Below are positions 42,147 through 53,784 of a stretch of 64,000 bases of DNA, piece after piece; position 1 is the stretch's first letter, and every line of letters starts with the position of its first letter. The notes beneath the pieces were generated by a model that had not been told where the DNA came from, searched no databases, and saw nothing but the letters and a program-made list of their open reading frames with translations. The DNA lies in contig JAVHJL010000001.1 of assembly GCA_036971715.1 (NCBI GenBank), positions 2,914,001-2,978,000 of the forward strand, written 5' to 3'. The position numbers and the translations under genes are program-made. This DNA is from Arthrobotrys musiformis (Eukaryota > Ascomycota > Orbiliomycetes > Orbiliales > Orbiliaceae).

Positions 42147-45100
42147 TCATAGAACTCCAGAATACCCGAGATCTAGGGTGGATGTGCAAGCCATGCATCC
42201 GCACCCGGAAGGGCAGCCATGGTTGCCGCTCTCAGTCCATTGTGAGTGGCATTCTGTGTGAAAAATATGACCGCAGAATAAACATGGCGTATAAAGGCCT
42301 AGGCAGGGGGCAAGTTATTAGCAAATGCTGACAATAATTCATGATGGTGCACTGGCCAAACCTTTGATGATGGTGTTGCAAATGACGCATTGTAGACTAC
42401 GAGGAGGTTGGTCTTTGCATACTATACAACCACTCTGGGGCTCCTTTGTATTGGCCAAAGTAGGTCCGCATTGCGGGCAGCACCCGCCGACAACTGCAAA
42501 AGTAAAAAATCAGTATTGCAATATCTACCCCACAAGGATAGCAATCTATACCGAGCCCGTCCCAGACTTTGTCTTGTTTCCGGGAAAAGGTTTCTAGTTT
42601 ATCGAGATTCATGTCGTTGAAGGCTTTCAGGCCGTTGAATTTGAGGATTTCAAGCCGCTGAAGTGGCAGGTCCCAAGTATAAAGCATGTCCGCATATGTT
42701 TCTCGATAATGTCGAAAATGGTGATGTCTCGAATTGTCGAGCAGAGGAACACTCATAGCCCCCTCGTCGTCGAAGTGTTCAAGGTGGTGGAGTTGTAGGT
42801 CAATGAGGTATTCGTCTTCACTCTCATCACCTTCGTCGGCTACAATCCCCCAGCCATACGGCTTTGTTTTCCCGCGATGTTGTTGCTCTGGAGCCCAACT
42901 AACGGTTGAGGACTGTTGGTGGGTCCCCGCCATTGGAAAATTCGCATTTTGTTCCGGTGGCGGAGGTTTTGTTTTTCTACCTGGTGGGGATGCACCCATC
43001 CCGTTCAAACCACCAGCAATAACTGCCCCGAGACCCCCTTGCGATGTAAGGGCTCTTGCAATCCCTCCCGTTATGTTGCTTATACCGGTAGAGCGTTTCA
43101 CCTGGTTCTGTATACCTTGGTAGGGGTTATGGTGGTTATGATGATGTTCTGGGGATGACGACATTGATTGGGCGCCGCCCAAGTCGCTATGGCCACGTAT
43201 AATTAGACTAGTTTGCGTGGGCGGTGTGCCACCTATAGAATAGGGAGTGATAGGATCGCTCGCGGATGCCAGCCACGGGGTCCCTGTATTATCGCCGAGA
43301 GAAGAGCTATAGGAGTTTGGGTAAGTAACAAGCGGGGTATTCGTCCCCGATAAATGCTGGGGGGATAGCGTAAATGAGTCCGACCGCCTTAGCGCATTTA
43401 TAAAGCTCGGGTAATAATCTAAAGAGAACCCTGGGGATTTTAACGAAATGGGCATTTCCTATCTGATGTTAGAAAAGATCGTATCCGTAGACCCGGTGTT
43501 CCGAACCAACCTTCTGGGATAGATGTAGGCTCGCAGATGTAAAGCCTGACTTCGCCTCCGGCTCAAGGAATATACAAGAGAGCATAGCGAGCATCTGTGG
43601 ATTGAGCTTTTTTTCGAAGTGGGAAATCCTGTCGGCAAGGCCTTCAGTTAGCTAGTATGTCTATACCGGCGGACTTGCCTGTAGCTTACAATTTTTCAAC
43701 AAGCCAAATGCCACCCCCAGGGTGATTTCCCCATTTGACTCTCCCATAGAATTCATCTTTCCCTTGGCTAAGGTGCTGCGTGCTCTCTGTACGAGCTTCC
43801 ACATTACGCCATTGAGGCGACACAACCAACATTGGATCTTTACCTGGAAGGTCTGCAGATAATTCTAGCGGGATTTCCTTGCAAAGTATTAATTCAGCCA
43901 GCTTCCAGGAATCTCGGATATCCCACTGTTTCCATGTTTCGGCAATAGCGGCGTTGTGTTTACAGACATCTGTACCGGTGCCGTATATTGCATAATCCTC
44001 TGCTAACTCTCGATTGCTAGGAAGCAGGTGCGAATAGTCGTGGATTACAATGTAATTTTGATGCTGCTTCCGGGACCCAACAGTACCCGTGAAGGGTAAG
44101 TCGGGGTTATTGAAGGTATGTGACGTTTTGAGCTGGCTTGTCCCGGTAGACCTTTGGGTGGATCTCCCCTCATTCCCAGCCTGGGTCGATCTATCTGTGG
44201 ATTCGTTACGGTTCCGCGAACTACCCGTTCGGAATTCGTGCCTTTCTCTCCACCGTGCTACAGAATGCACCAGCTCCTCCGAAGCAGACGAGCTTCCGAA
44301 GTCGCTGGAACCAGACCTCTCCGCATCGTCACCCGATTCATCGGCCCCAGCAGCCGACACTGGCCGTATATTTCTAATGGTTGATGTTTGCAGACGGCCA
44401 AATGACTCAAATAATCGTCGAGATGATTTGTCTGTATACGGGTCTCGTAGTCTTTCGGAAAAGTTCAAAATCGAAATCAGAGACTTAGGCGGTTGTTCCT
44501 CCTTGGGGGGGAAAAAACAGACTAGCTTGCCTAAATTGTCGAATCAATACCAATTTATCGTAAAAAGACCTGTTACCACACCTACCAGTCTCACTCCACA
44601 TGGCTCCGCAGGCCTTAGCTAGTGGAACGTTGCCCTTATTGTTCTTTCTTATCAACTGTTTCAAGCCTGGAGGGCCCTGGTCGGGGCCACGAGCTAGAGC
44701 GCTGCCGATATCTTCGTCGCTGCTACTCTCATCTTCTGGGGCTCCCGTACCACGCTTACCCCCCCAATACATCGCATCTTCTGCCCGCTCGCCTAGCAGA
44801 AAACTGAGGCAAGCCTCTAAGCAGAATTTCCCATGTTCAAGGTAGCTATCCGCAATCCTTTTGAGTTGCACATATATTTCCTCTAGCTTCTCCTCGAGGA
44901 TTTTGGTTGTTTTCTCGATTTGGAATATTGGATTTGCTCCGATACCGGGATAGTTGGCCGGGAAGTGAACAGAACATCGTAAAAAAACCCATTGGGAGGC
45001 CAGCCCCCAAGGGCCTGAGAATGACATAAGGCAGGTTCTGTTATTAACATTGACCTTGTCGAATCTTATTTTCGAGAACCGTAACCCCACCAGCGTAATC

Positions 45101-46776
45101 TCGTCGGAGAGACTCTCCGGGCCTGTCCAGCCAAAGGTAAAATTGGGCTTGATGTTCATATCGAAATTGCCACCACCATCGCTTTTTGGATCTTCGTCGG
45201 AATTGCCCCCTAAACCAAAGACACCGTCTCCACGGTGCTGCATTTTGATTCCCTTCATCCATTGAATAGGATTCATATCCCTATGGAGTGCCGTTGACTT
45301 GGTGTTTGTCTTCTGCCCGGACATGAAGCTTTTGCCTAATCCATGTTGCCTGTTTGGCAGACCAAATTTTGAAGCCGAAGAAGCAGGGCGATGCGAAGGG
45401 GCGTTTATTCTCAACGGGGGAGCGATGCGCTGACCCCCATCAGTGAGTGCACTCAAGCGAGACGGTGTATGCACTTTATCGTTCGATTTGGCCAAGGGCT
45501 CTCTCCGGAAAGTTTTATAGCGTGCACCTAGTCTAGTCAATCGGAATCGTAGTTTAGCTTCTGGGTCGTGGCCAATCCCTTTCATCAGTCGCAAGGGAAT
45601 TTCCCAGAGCCGTATCTCGCGATCTTTACTCCAAGTTACGAGCTGGAACTCCCGGTTGTCCTGGTCTGGGTTCGTTCCGCCTCTTGAACGCCAAAGGAAC
45701 TCCTTTACAGGGGCACTATGATACGAGAACTTAGTAACAGGTTCCGCATATGCATCACCAGTAGCGCGTCTATCGTAAAGGAAAAGATCATTCTCTCCAC
45801 GTTGCGGCATGGCCATGATCCCCCAGCCGAACGGTGTGTGGCGGGCTCTCCAAACGGGATAGCTGGTCCGCAGTATGCGTTCTGGGTCGCTACAACCTTT
45901 AGAATAATCCCAGAACTTGACTGCCCTGTCGAGTGAACACGTTACTATTCCAGTAGTCCGAGTCCGATTCCAATCAATTCCATATATTTTCGTGTCGTGG
46001 GCTTCTATTGTGTGCAAAGGGAAAGCACCTTTCCGCCTGTCCCAGATGTGTAGGAGCTTGTCGTGTGACGATGCGATGACATTTTCGTCCTGCCTGTTAT
46101 ATTTTACTTGGGTCGCTCCGGCAAACCAATCACTAAATGTTAGGACAGGCCGCCTAGATGTTTTCATGTCCCAGATATGCACAAATGAATCAACGGCGCA
46201 CGTTGCAAGGTGGTCAGGGTTATGGGCGGAAAAGTTGATGTCAGTAATGGCCCTGGAATGGCCGTGCAGGACAGTTTCTACGGCATTTGTCGATGGTCGA
46301 TTTAAATTCCAGACCAGGGCTTTCTGGTTCGAGGTGCTTACCACCCAATAATCACGGATTGCGAATGGGGACCATTGTACATCAGCAACTTCCCAAGAGG
46401 AAAGGTGCCTCAGAAACCGAGGGGGGTTGAAAGGGCTGTCTAGGTCGATGATATGAAGGCCATCTCGACTGGTTGCCTCCTTTAGTTTCAATTTCTTATT
46501 TCATCTTCCATTTTGACATTCGGATCAACTTACGATGCGAGGACAACGTCTCTTCCACTCGGGCTTATTGACCTTTATTATAGAAAAATAAATAAACAAT
46601 CAAACCTCGATATATCATGTCGGTGGGCGACATCAAACTCACATTGCACCAACATTTTGCTCCACTCTAATCGTCATACTACTCTTGAAAGTCCCAGAGT
46701 CATATGCAGAGCCGGTTTCACGGGCCGTGCCCGGCGCGACCTCTTTCGGGCGGATTGGGGCTGGGTCCGCTGCCAT
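42147..46776 (-). CDS. MTC5: SEA complex subunit Mtc5/Sea3 (WDR59, GATOR2-type)
   Basis: Subunit of the vacuole/lysosome-associated SEA (GATOR) complex that relays amino-acid status to TORC1. Eight exons: 46776-46643, 46572-46534, 46468-44586, 44530-43690, 43628-43511, 43458-42534, 42493-42362 and 42298-42147 (1407 residues). Near the N-terminus lies SISPSGRDVVLASRDGLHII, then WD40 repeats to about residue 360 (HGHSRAITDINFSAHNPDHLAT; SLDRAVKFWDYSKG). An RWD-like region follows near 470-590. After a long mixed region with MLAMLSCIF near 950, a C-terminal zinc region carries CPQCG, CIVC, CVIC, CLFCGH, HTECH and GCGCMAC. The join at 42494-42533 needs a 40-nt intron with GTGGGG donor, which is unusual but restores CPQCG. 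Divergent from UBC13. Confidence 0.88.
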
Positions 46777-47477
46777 TGTAGGGACTAGATTATTGGTCGA
46801 TACTCAATGCCGAGTATCGCGGGCTCTATGGTCCCCGTTCGGCTACCCCATATATTGGTTCTTCGTGCGAGTATGTTCTAAAACCCCGATCCAGAACATT
46901 GACCATCGAGCCATGTGCATGTGGGTGGGTACGTATACATAGGTATGTTTGCTGGAGATGTTTTGTGTGGCGCAGTCCCAATTGCAGGAACGGAGGTGGC
47001 GGTGCGTATTATGTCCGCTTTGCATCCATATATGCAGACGTATACATATAGGTAAGTACCTAAAGTAAGCGCTTGAATATACGTAAGTAGGTACTTAGGT
47101 GAGTATTGAGGTCAGTAAAGGATCCGTATGGTATATTGCATTGTCGGGAAGCACTTACCTTGCAGCTCGACGGTGGTGGTGGTGACGCGAGGAAGAGTAT
47201 TAGAGTTGTTCGGTTCAACCAAGTACAAGTGCAAGTACAAGTGCGAGGAGGCCGGCTGGGCACGTGAAGCGGTCACCCCAAACCCACCCCGCCACCAAAC
47301 CAAACGACTGAGGTGCATACAGGGTTCTGAGTACCTACTTAAGTATTTACTTGCTTTGGCATCAACTGCATCCATCACCAAGCCAAACAAACCCACCCAG
47401 CACAATCATCAAAAGATAGATAGAATTCTTCGCCTCTGATTCGATTCCCCGATCGGCCGGAACCCTTGAAAGCTAGG
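46777..47477. promoter_or_regulatory. Divergent promoter, MTC5 / UBC13
   Basis: 701 bp between two diverging starts, with TACTTA/GGTACC-type words at 47051-47107 and 47330-47352. No gene is seen. Confidence 0.5.
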
Positions 47478-48126
47478 ATGGCTCTCCCAAAACGTATTAT
47501 CAAGGAAACCGAACGCCTTGTCGCAGAACCGTAGTCCCAACTCTACTCAAGTAGCTAATATTGTTCTGTAGACTGGATCGCTAATCTAGGAATACAGGGT
47601 ACCCGGTATACAAGCCATCCCTCATGATGATAATCTACGCTATTTCGACGTTTCGATACATGGGCCGGCGCAGTCACCATACGAAGGAGGGGTATTCAAA
47701 CTGGAGCTCTTTCTACCGGAAGACTATCCTATGACCCCACCAAAGATCCGCTTTCTCACCAAGATATACCACCCCAACATCGATCGCCTGGGCCGAATAT
47801 GTTTGGATGTTCTCAAAGGTAATGATGCCCCCCCTGGTGTCTGCCCGATTAACTATGCTGACTGGCCGGTGCACGTTATAGCGAATTGGTCGCCGGCGTT
47901 GCAAATACGAACGATTCTACTCAGTATCCAGGCCTTGCTCGGCGCACCGAATCCAGATGATCCACTCGCAAACGATGTTGCTCAGCGCTGGAAGGAGGAC
48001 GAGCCCGGGGCTATCGCTACAGGTAGGTATCCTTCTTATTTTATATACGATTATAAGTGGGAGACGGCTTAACCTTGGTACTTTATCTTAGCTCGAGAGT
48101 GGACTCAGACCCACGCTGCTCCTTAG
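47478..48126 (+). CDS. UBC13: Ubiquitin-conjugating enzyme E2, Ubc13
   Basis: E2 that, with an Mms2-type partner, builds Lys63-linked ubiquitin chains in post-replication repair. Four exons: 47478-47530, 47598-47818, 47882-48022 and 48092-48126 (149 residues). The N-terminus is MALPKRIIKETERLVAEP. The HPN motif lies in KIYHPNIDRLG and the catalytic Cys is in GRICLDVL at about residue 86. Then come NWSPALQIRTILLSIQALL and the C-terminal AREWTQTHAAP. Length and motifs match the family exactly. Intron 2 (47819-47881, 63 nt) is a multiple of three and contains no stop, so an unspliced read adds 21 residues just after the active-site helix. Confidence 0.96.
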
Positions 48127-48402
48127 CTTCGCTCCGGCGTATGGATACTCATGACGACCGTGGAGGGTATTTCGCATATTTTTATCCCCCGCCACTAGCA
48201 AACATGCCAAATTTCATTGCAACGAGCGGGTTGTTGTGTCCATGATTGTTATCTTTGTGATAATTCTACCCAGAATCGAATACTCGACTTCTCCCTCTTG
48301 TCCCATTTTCTCTCGTTCTCATTCAAAACCAGGGTGCGCACTGGAATCACCCCTGCTGTTCCCGGTGTTGCTGTTGTTGTTGAAAGCTCACGATCTTGGA
48401 TT

Positions 48403-48826
48403 CTATTTCATTTCTCTGGTTGACGAGGGTTTCTCTTGTCGAACGCAGGCTAGATTATTGTTAGCTTGATTGTTTGGTCTTTTATAGCGTAGATCCGAGG
48501 GCGATTGTGGTTCCGATGTTTTGTACCGAGAGATCTTGAGAGGAAGGCTTTCTTCCTGGATATTCTTGACCTGGGCGGATAGATAATACATAAGTACCCA
48601 ATGCATGCATTCTTTAAGTTACGTCAAGCTCCTGGGGGATAGGTTAAGTTGCCGAGATCGATCTGGGTCGGCGAAGTGGTTAAAGGAACCCCGCCAGCAC
48701 TGCTATAGCACCTAAGGTACTTACTTTTTGGGATTCTTCAAGGTTGGCGCCGACCCAAGCTCCGCAGGCCGTGATGGCAGTGACAGCGGCGGCCAGGATT
48801 GCAATTTTCGGGTTGATATTGGCCAT
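48403..48826 (-). CDS. Small single-span membrane protein, hypothetical
   Basis: Not recognised by name. Two exons, 48826-48725 and 48570-48403, give 89 residues. Exon 1 encodes MANINPKIAILAAAVTAITA and then CGAWVGANLEESQK, a short N-terminus followed by one hydrophobic segment at about residues 8-28, a layout common in small mitochondrial or ER proteins. The donor is a perfect GTAAGT at 48724. The 154-nt intron contains one copy of the GGTACTTA motif. Exon 2 (VKNIQEESLPLKISRYKT ...) is hydrophilic, and I cannot confirm it by family resemblance; another acceptor or further exons are possible. Its 3' end faces UBC13. Confidence 0.5.
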
Positions 48827-48962
48827 GGTGATTTTGATATGATGTAGCTCCTAGTGCATGGATCAATATCAACGTCGGTCTGACAGCAGCGTTGATGATA
48901 TAAAAAAACTTCAACTCCCAGCAGCATAAGACGAGCCAATTCTCGATCGCTCGACCAAAAGG

Positions 48963-48993
<31 letters not shown>
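48963..48993 (+). repeat. A31 homopolymer
   Basis: An uninterrupted run of 31 A, upstream of the small membrane-protein gene. Confidence 0.9.
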
Positions 48994-48996
<3 letters not shown>

Positions 48997-50694
48997 TCTG
49001 TGATCACGTGATCACACACGGGGAAGGTCAGCCAGACAGGTCAGGTCAGGTCAGGTGTGACGGCCAACAAGTGGAGAACATTCAAAGTATACACGATGAA
49101 AGGAGCAAAAGAGGAAGAGACCAAGTGCATCTCCGCTTTTGTTTGCATCGGCGCCTCCTCTGCATCTGGTCTTTTTTTTTTTTTTTTTTTTTTGCTCTTC
49201 TGTCCCTTTCAAAATATCCTCCCCCCATCCTTCCTTCAAATTAACTTCCCACCCTCCATCTACCTACTTCAGTATACACATGTTGCATACATCTTACCTT
49301 TCTATCTACTCGAAGTGACGAGCAAGCACAACAGGTAAGGCAAACCGTTTTGAAAGCGCAGTTCGTTTGGGCGTAGTATCAAAATTCAGACTCATTCAGT
49401 CGACGGCTCAGACGATGTCGGGGATTCAGGTCACCAGTGCTAACTATACTCCGTAGCCTTCTTCTTCTGCTTCTTCCCCCCCAAAGCTCCCGGAACAGAG
49501 GTCAGTCCAGCTAGAGGTTTTTCATCCATTTCGTTTTTCTTTTCTTTTTCCCTTTTGCCGTTTCGGTTTAGTCAGTCAACCCGTCAATAAGTCAGTCGGC
49601 CAGTCATTTCCCAGTCAGTCGACCCAGGATGTATACAACATCTTGACTGCACCTTGAGGTACTCCCAGAGTACAGTCATTCGGCCATCCCTTGACGCAGT
49701 TCCAGAAAGTACATGGCATGTACTTCTGACCGTGTCGTGCTTGTTATCGGGAACATATAAAAGTGGAGTGACCTGACCGGGGCAGCCTGAGCCTGTGTTG
49801 TGGCGTACGCAGGCCCGGTCCAGGATCTACGTCAAAATGGTTGTTGTTGTTGTTGCTTTTTCCAAATGACTCAACACCAGGACAGACTTCAGGCTCCGCC
49901 AGCCAGCCAGCCAGTTTGCCTCCGCTCGATGACCACAACATCCCCCATCCAGATCCAGCCATCCATCCATCCAGCCATCCAGCCATCCACCATCGTCACC
50001 ATCATCATATCGTCTCATATCATATATAAACCGACTGGAGGGCTTCCCCCGGGCTAGTTTCGTGCTAACTTGGTCTCTCCTGCAGCTCAATATCATCTAA
50101 CATCATCTCCAATCAACACCAACACCAATATCAACATCAACATCACCATCACCATCACCACCACCATCATCCTTCGTCTTTCGACAATATACAATAAACC
50201 ATATCATTATTATTACCACAACTAATCCGACTATCCTACCCATCATGTCTCTCTGTTAGAAAAAAAAAAACCAAAGGCAAATTACCCTTCAACTAGATCC
50301 GCAATGATTTTCAAACAGAGCACTACAGTTCCGGTGATTCCAACTACTGACGCTCCTTTTGCCGCCGCTGGAACGACCTCTTTTGATATTTCCTTCTCAC
50401 GATCCCTCCTATAAACTGCTCTTTCTCATCATAACTATCTTCACCATACTTCTGTCTTAAAAATCTTGCTTGCGAAAATCTAAAGTACCTGATCATTCGT
50501 AACCGCTCGGTTCTTTTTTTTGCAACACGACCGGGAAGATCGATTATCAGTTATCAGAGGACTGCCTCAAGAAGTAACTTCTACTTCATCGCGATATTTT
50601 TCTAATTTTTTTATATTTTTATTATTATCACCTCTTCCTCCTTTTCTATTTAAAATTTTGATACCTTCTCGTTCTTTTCGTTCCATTCCAGCGG

Positions 50695-50722
50695 TTTTTT
50701 TTTTTTTTTTTTTTTTTTTTTT
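50695..50722 (+). repeat. T28 homopolymer
   Basis: An uninterrupted run of 28 T, 140 bp before the cyclin start codon. Poly(dA:dT) tracts of this type often keep promoters free of nucleosomes. Confidence 0.9.
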
Positions 50723-50862
50723 CCCTCCCTTCCGTTGTGTCGCCAAAAGTGCATTTGGTCTTGGTTGGAGTCATCACCTACTTCCCCGAACAACCCCCCC
50801 AAGACGACATACAATCCGCGGCAACTCAAAATATCTAAATCACTCCTCCAGCCACCCACAAC

Positions 50863-52882
50863 ATGCTCCAAGGACCCATATTGTATTCGTCTCTCGACCA
50901 TAGACGGTTTCTACCTCTTGAACCATCATATCTATCCACAGCGTCACCATCATCCGCGTCGCACTCAAGTTGTGATGATTCTATTCATTCTTCACCACCA
51001 TCTTCCTTCGACTCTCCAACCTCCACAAAGTTCTTAGCGTTGTCTGATCGTCTCCCCTCTTCCCTCTCAACATCATCATCATCGTTATCTTATTATTCGC
51101 CTGCATCGGCCGCATCTTCTGCCACATCTGTGGATCTCGCCTCTCCTTATAGTCGCATCGGGTCTGAAGACTCGCTAAACGAGTATGATACCCCGCGTCG
51201 CACAAGTGCGGCTGCCGAGGCCGCGTTGAAACACGCCTCAAATTTGCAAAGGCAAGCTTCCTCGGCTCATGCTCTTCCAAAGGAGCAACTGCAAAATCCA
51301 CGACGAACGAGGAGACTGTTAGAAGCTCAGGATGCCAATCCCACTGGCCCCCAGCTTGTTGCTGCTCCCCCACCCCTAGTTCGGCAAGCTGACCGAAAAG
51401 TTAACTTTGTCGATAACCTCGTCGGTAAGATGATAATCCCCTCCGTCCGCCCTCGGAAGTTCAATAGTTGACACCATGCCTCGTTTTTCGCGCTGCCCGC
51501 CAAAAGACACCGCCGCACAGATTGTTGAAGCCATCTGGCCATCATCCATGATGCAAAAATCATGTGAACCATCCTTGGGGAGAGTTTTGCCTCTGCGAAC
51601 TTTCATCCAGGAGACCTTGCGAAGATCGCGCACTTCATACTCTACGTTGCAAGTTGCCCTTTACTACTTGTTTGTTATTCGGGCATTTATCCCAATCGAT
51701 GAGGCTGCTCTTCATCTATCGGATTCCTGTCCTGACGTTCGGGCCTTGCAATGTGGACGACGGATGTTTCTAGCCGCTCTCATCCTTGCTTCCAAGTACT
51801 TGCAGGATAGGAATTATTCAGCGCGTGCTTGGAGTAAAATCTCAGGCCTGAACATCACCGAAATAAATGCGAACGAACTGGCCTTCCTCACGACGGTTAA
51901 CTGGAAATTACACATTTCGGACCATATATTCGATAGGTGGACTAAGATAGTCCTTAAGTGCACACCTACGACGTCCATCCTTCCAGCAAAGACGTCTGTT
52001 CATTGCAGTTTTGCATCGAACAGATGGATTCGTATATTTTCGAGGTTGAACGGCTCGTTGGATTTGCTCATCCTTGAGGATATGCTCTCCGAAGAGTTGC
52101 CAGTTGCTAACAGCCCGGAACCAAAGTTCGCCGGTTTGCGATCTGTAAATTCTGAGGATTCCACCCCCCCGGTTCCGAGTCTTGCTGCGGCCGGGAAAAT
52201 CAATTCCATGGCTTTTGCTCTGGCGGCTCCGACGGTAGGCCGTGGGATGTGCAATGAGAACATGCCTCCTAGGTGTTCGGATGAGCGAGTGCCGGCTCGT
52301 TGTTCTCGCAAGTCCTCTTTGTCAGTTTGTGAAACCCTTGAATCTTGTCAGATGGAACTTCCTGCGATCGAAAGTTCAATACCGACCTGTTCTTCCACCC
52401 TTCGCAACCTGGCTCGTTCCTCGGAAAAGTCGGCGGTAGTCGTTGATTCGAGGCAGCAAACGAGCACCTCGAGCAGAACTACGGGTCACATTCAGGTAAC
52501 AAGCGGACGGGAACAGGTTCTCGGAAACTCTCGCACAGAGTTGAGGCGTATGGCGCCCGCACCTCCGGCCTTGGTTGTGCCATCAGTTTCTGGGAAGAAT
52601 CGGAAGCGCGGTAATGAGACGCCTGTCGCACCCCGACACCAAAAGAAACAAAAGGATCGACTCGGTGAATTTGACACTCAAAAGGTTTCGGAACCTGTCG
52701 TGCCTTCCGGTCTCACCCCGCAGATGCGACAGATGAACACCAATTTCTCGATCTCGGGGAAGAAGGGCAACGGGCTACGGATGAGCATCAACCCCGGGCT
52801 CTCTGTAAATAACATGCCACACGGACAAATGATGAGGCCAGGCAATGGCCAAAGGTCTATGGGACATGTTGTCTATGGGTAG
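50863..52882 (+). CDS. PCL-type (Pho85-partner) cyclin
   Basis: Cyclin of the PCL group, which activates a Pho85-like CDK in nutrient and cell-cycle control. The nearest named relatives are Pcl5 and S. pombe Pas1, from memory. Two exons, 50863-51424 and 51507-52882 (645 residues). The intron (82 nt, GTAAGA ... AAAAG) is required to join RKVNFVDNLV to DTAAQIVEAIWP, a block conserved in the group. The cyclin box lies at about residues 190-335: FIQETLRRSRTSYSTLQVALYY, ALQCGRRMFLAALILASKYL, WSKISGLNITEINANELAFL and NWKLHISDHIFDRW. The first 150 residues are Ser-rich and the last 290 disordered with basic patches. Treating the second frame as a separate gene would lose the conserved joint. Confidence 0.88.
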
Positions 52883-53784
52883 TATGGAGGTCTAAACTTC
52901 TACATGAGCAATCACGTAGTAGATCATATTATAAGAATCAAAGCCTCACCGTCGGTCCTAGGGAACTTTTGTGCCAGCTTTGCGCCTGACTAAGCATTTA
53001 TTTGTTGATGTTGTGGCAGCATTCCTGTTGAGACTTTTGTTCTCGGTGTGTCACGGCTGGCGAGGCTCAGTATTCTGACAATGTGACTCTTAGGCTAGTA
53101 GATGACTAATACGAGGTCACAATAACCCCCCACCCCTTCCCCGGACCCTCTATACCCTTGAACAGAGTGCGAGAGTTCCCTTATAATATTCCGATCCTCG
53201 TTTGCTTTTCGTTGAATGCATATGATACCCAAGCGGTGTTCTTGGCGAGGGAGTAATCGTGTTTTAATTGACAGTCCTTGATGCAGCTATATTTTCTATC
53301 ACTTGTCTGCTCCTTCACCCTAGCCTCTTTCTTTCTGCCTTTTTTTTTTGTTTGGTTTTTTTTGTTTGGTTTTTTTATTTATTTTTTTTTCGCCCCAGTC
53401 CTCAAGGTTCATCGGAGTCATGGAAAGGAAATGTTTGGAAAGATAGATTCGCTAGTGGTGTCTCCCCGGCCCGTAGTCCTTTTCGCTATGGCCTCCCAAA
53501 GGACACTTGTATACGTAGTCTCCAATTTCAAATATGAATTAAGTAGAACAATACCTTCTTCTCCTCCCCCTTCTTACTTGTACCGTGAAGGAATCGCCAA
53601 AAGCGAGTGTAAAAGTACGATAGTATGTGCATATTCGGGTTCTTAGGTAGATTAGGAATCACGAGGGAAAGGGAAGGAGAAGGAAATTTAAAAGGAAAAA
53701 GGGTCGGATTGCAAAGGATCGAGCACAAGTCATGTTGGGTCGACTCCCCACGCTAGTTTTCTTGAATCCAAACAAGGACCCGGC
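52883..53784. other. Gene-free stretch between the cyclin gene and NAA50
   Basis: About 900 bp with a T-rich stretch near 53340-53391 (TTTTTTTTTGTTTGG-type). It carries the cyclin 3' end and the NAA50 promoter. No gene is seen. Confidence 0.55.

Larger units (their letters stand above)
48827..50862. promoter_or_regulatory. 2-kb divergent upstream region of the cyclin gene
   Basis: It lies between the small membrane protein (-) and the cyclin gene (+). It holds A31 (48963-48993), T22 (49172-49193), CCAT/CCAG and ATC/ACC triplet runs (49965-50175), and T28 (50695-50722). Several short upstream reading frames with ATG lie close to the cyclin start (for example 50735-51037 in another frame), but the transcription start is unknown. 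No gene is recognised. Confidence 0.5.

Noticed and set aside
51476..52882. Cyclin frame taken as a separate gene starting at an ATG in 51476
   Set aside because: That ATG lies within a well-formed intron (51425-51506). Joining to the upstream exon restores a conserved VNFVDNLVDTAAQIVEAIWP block.
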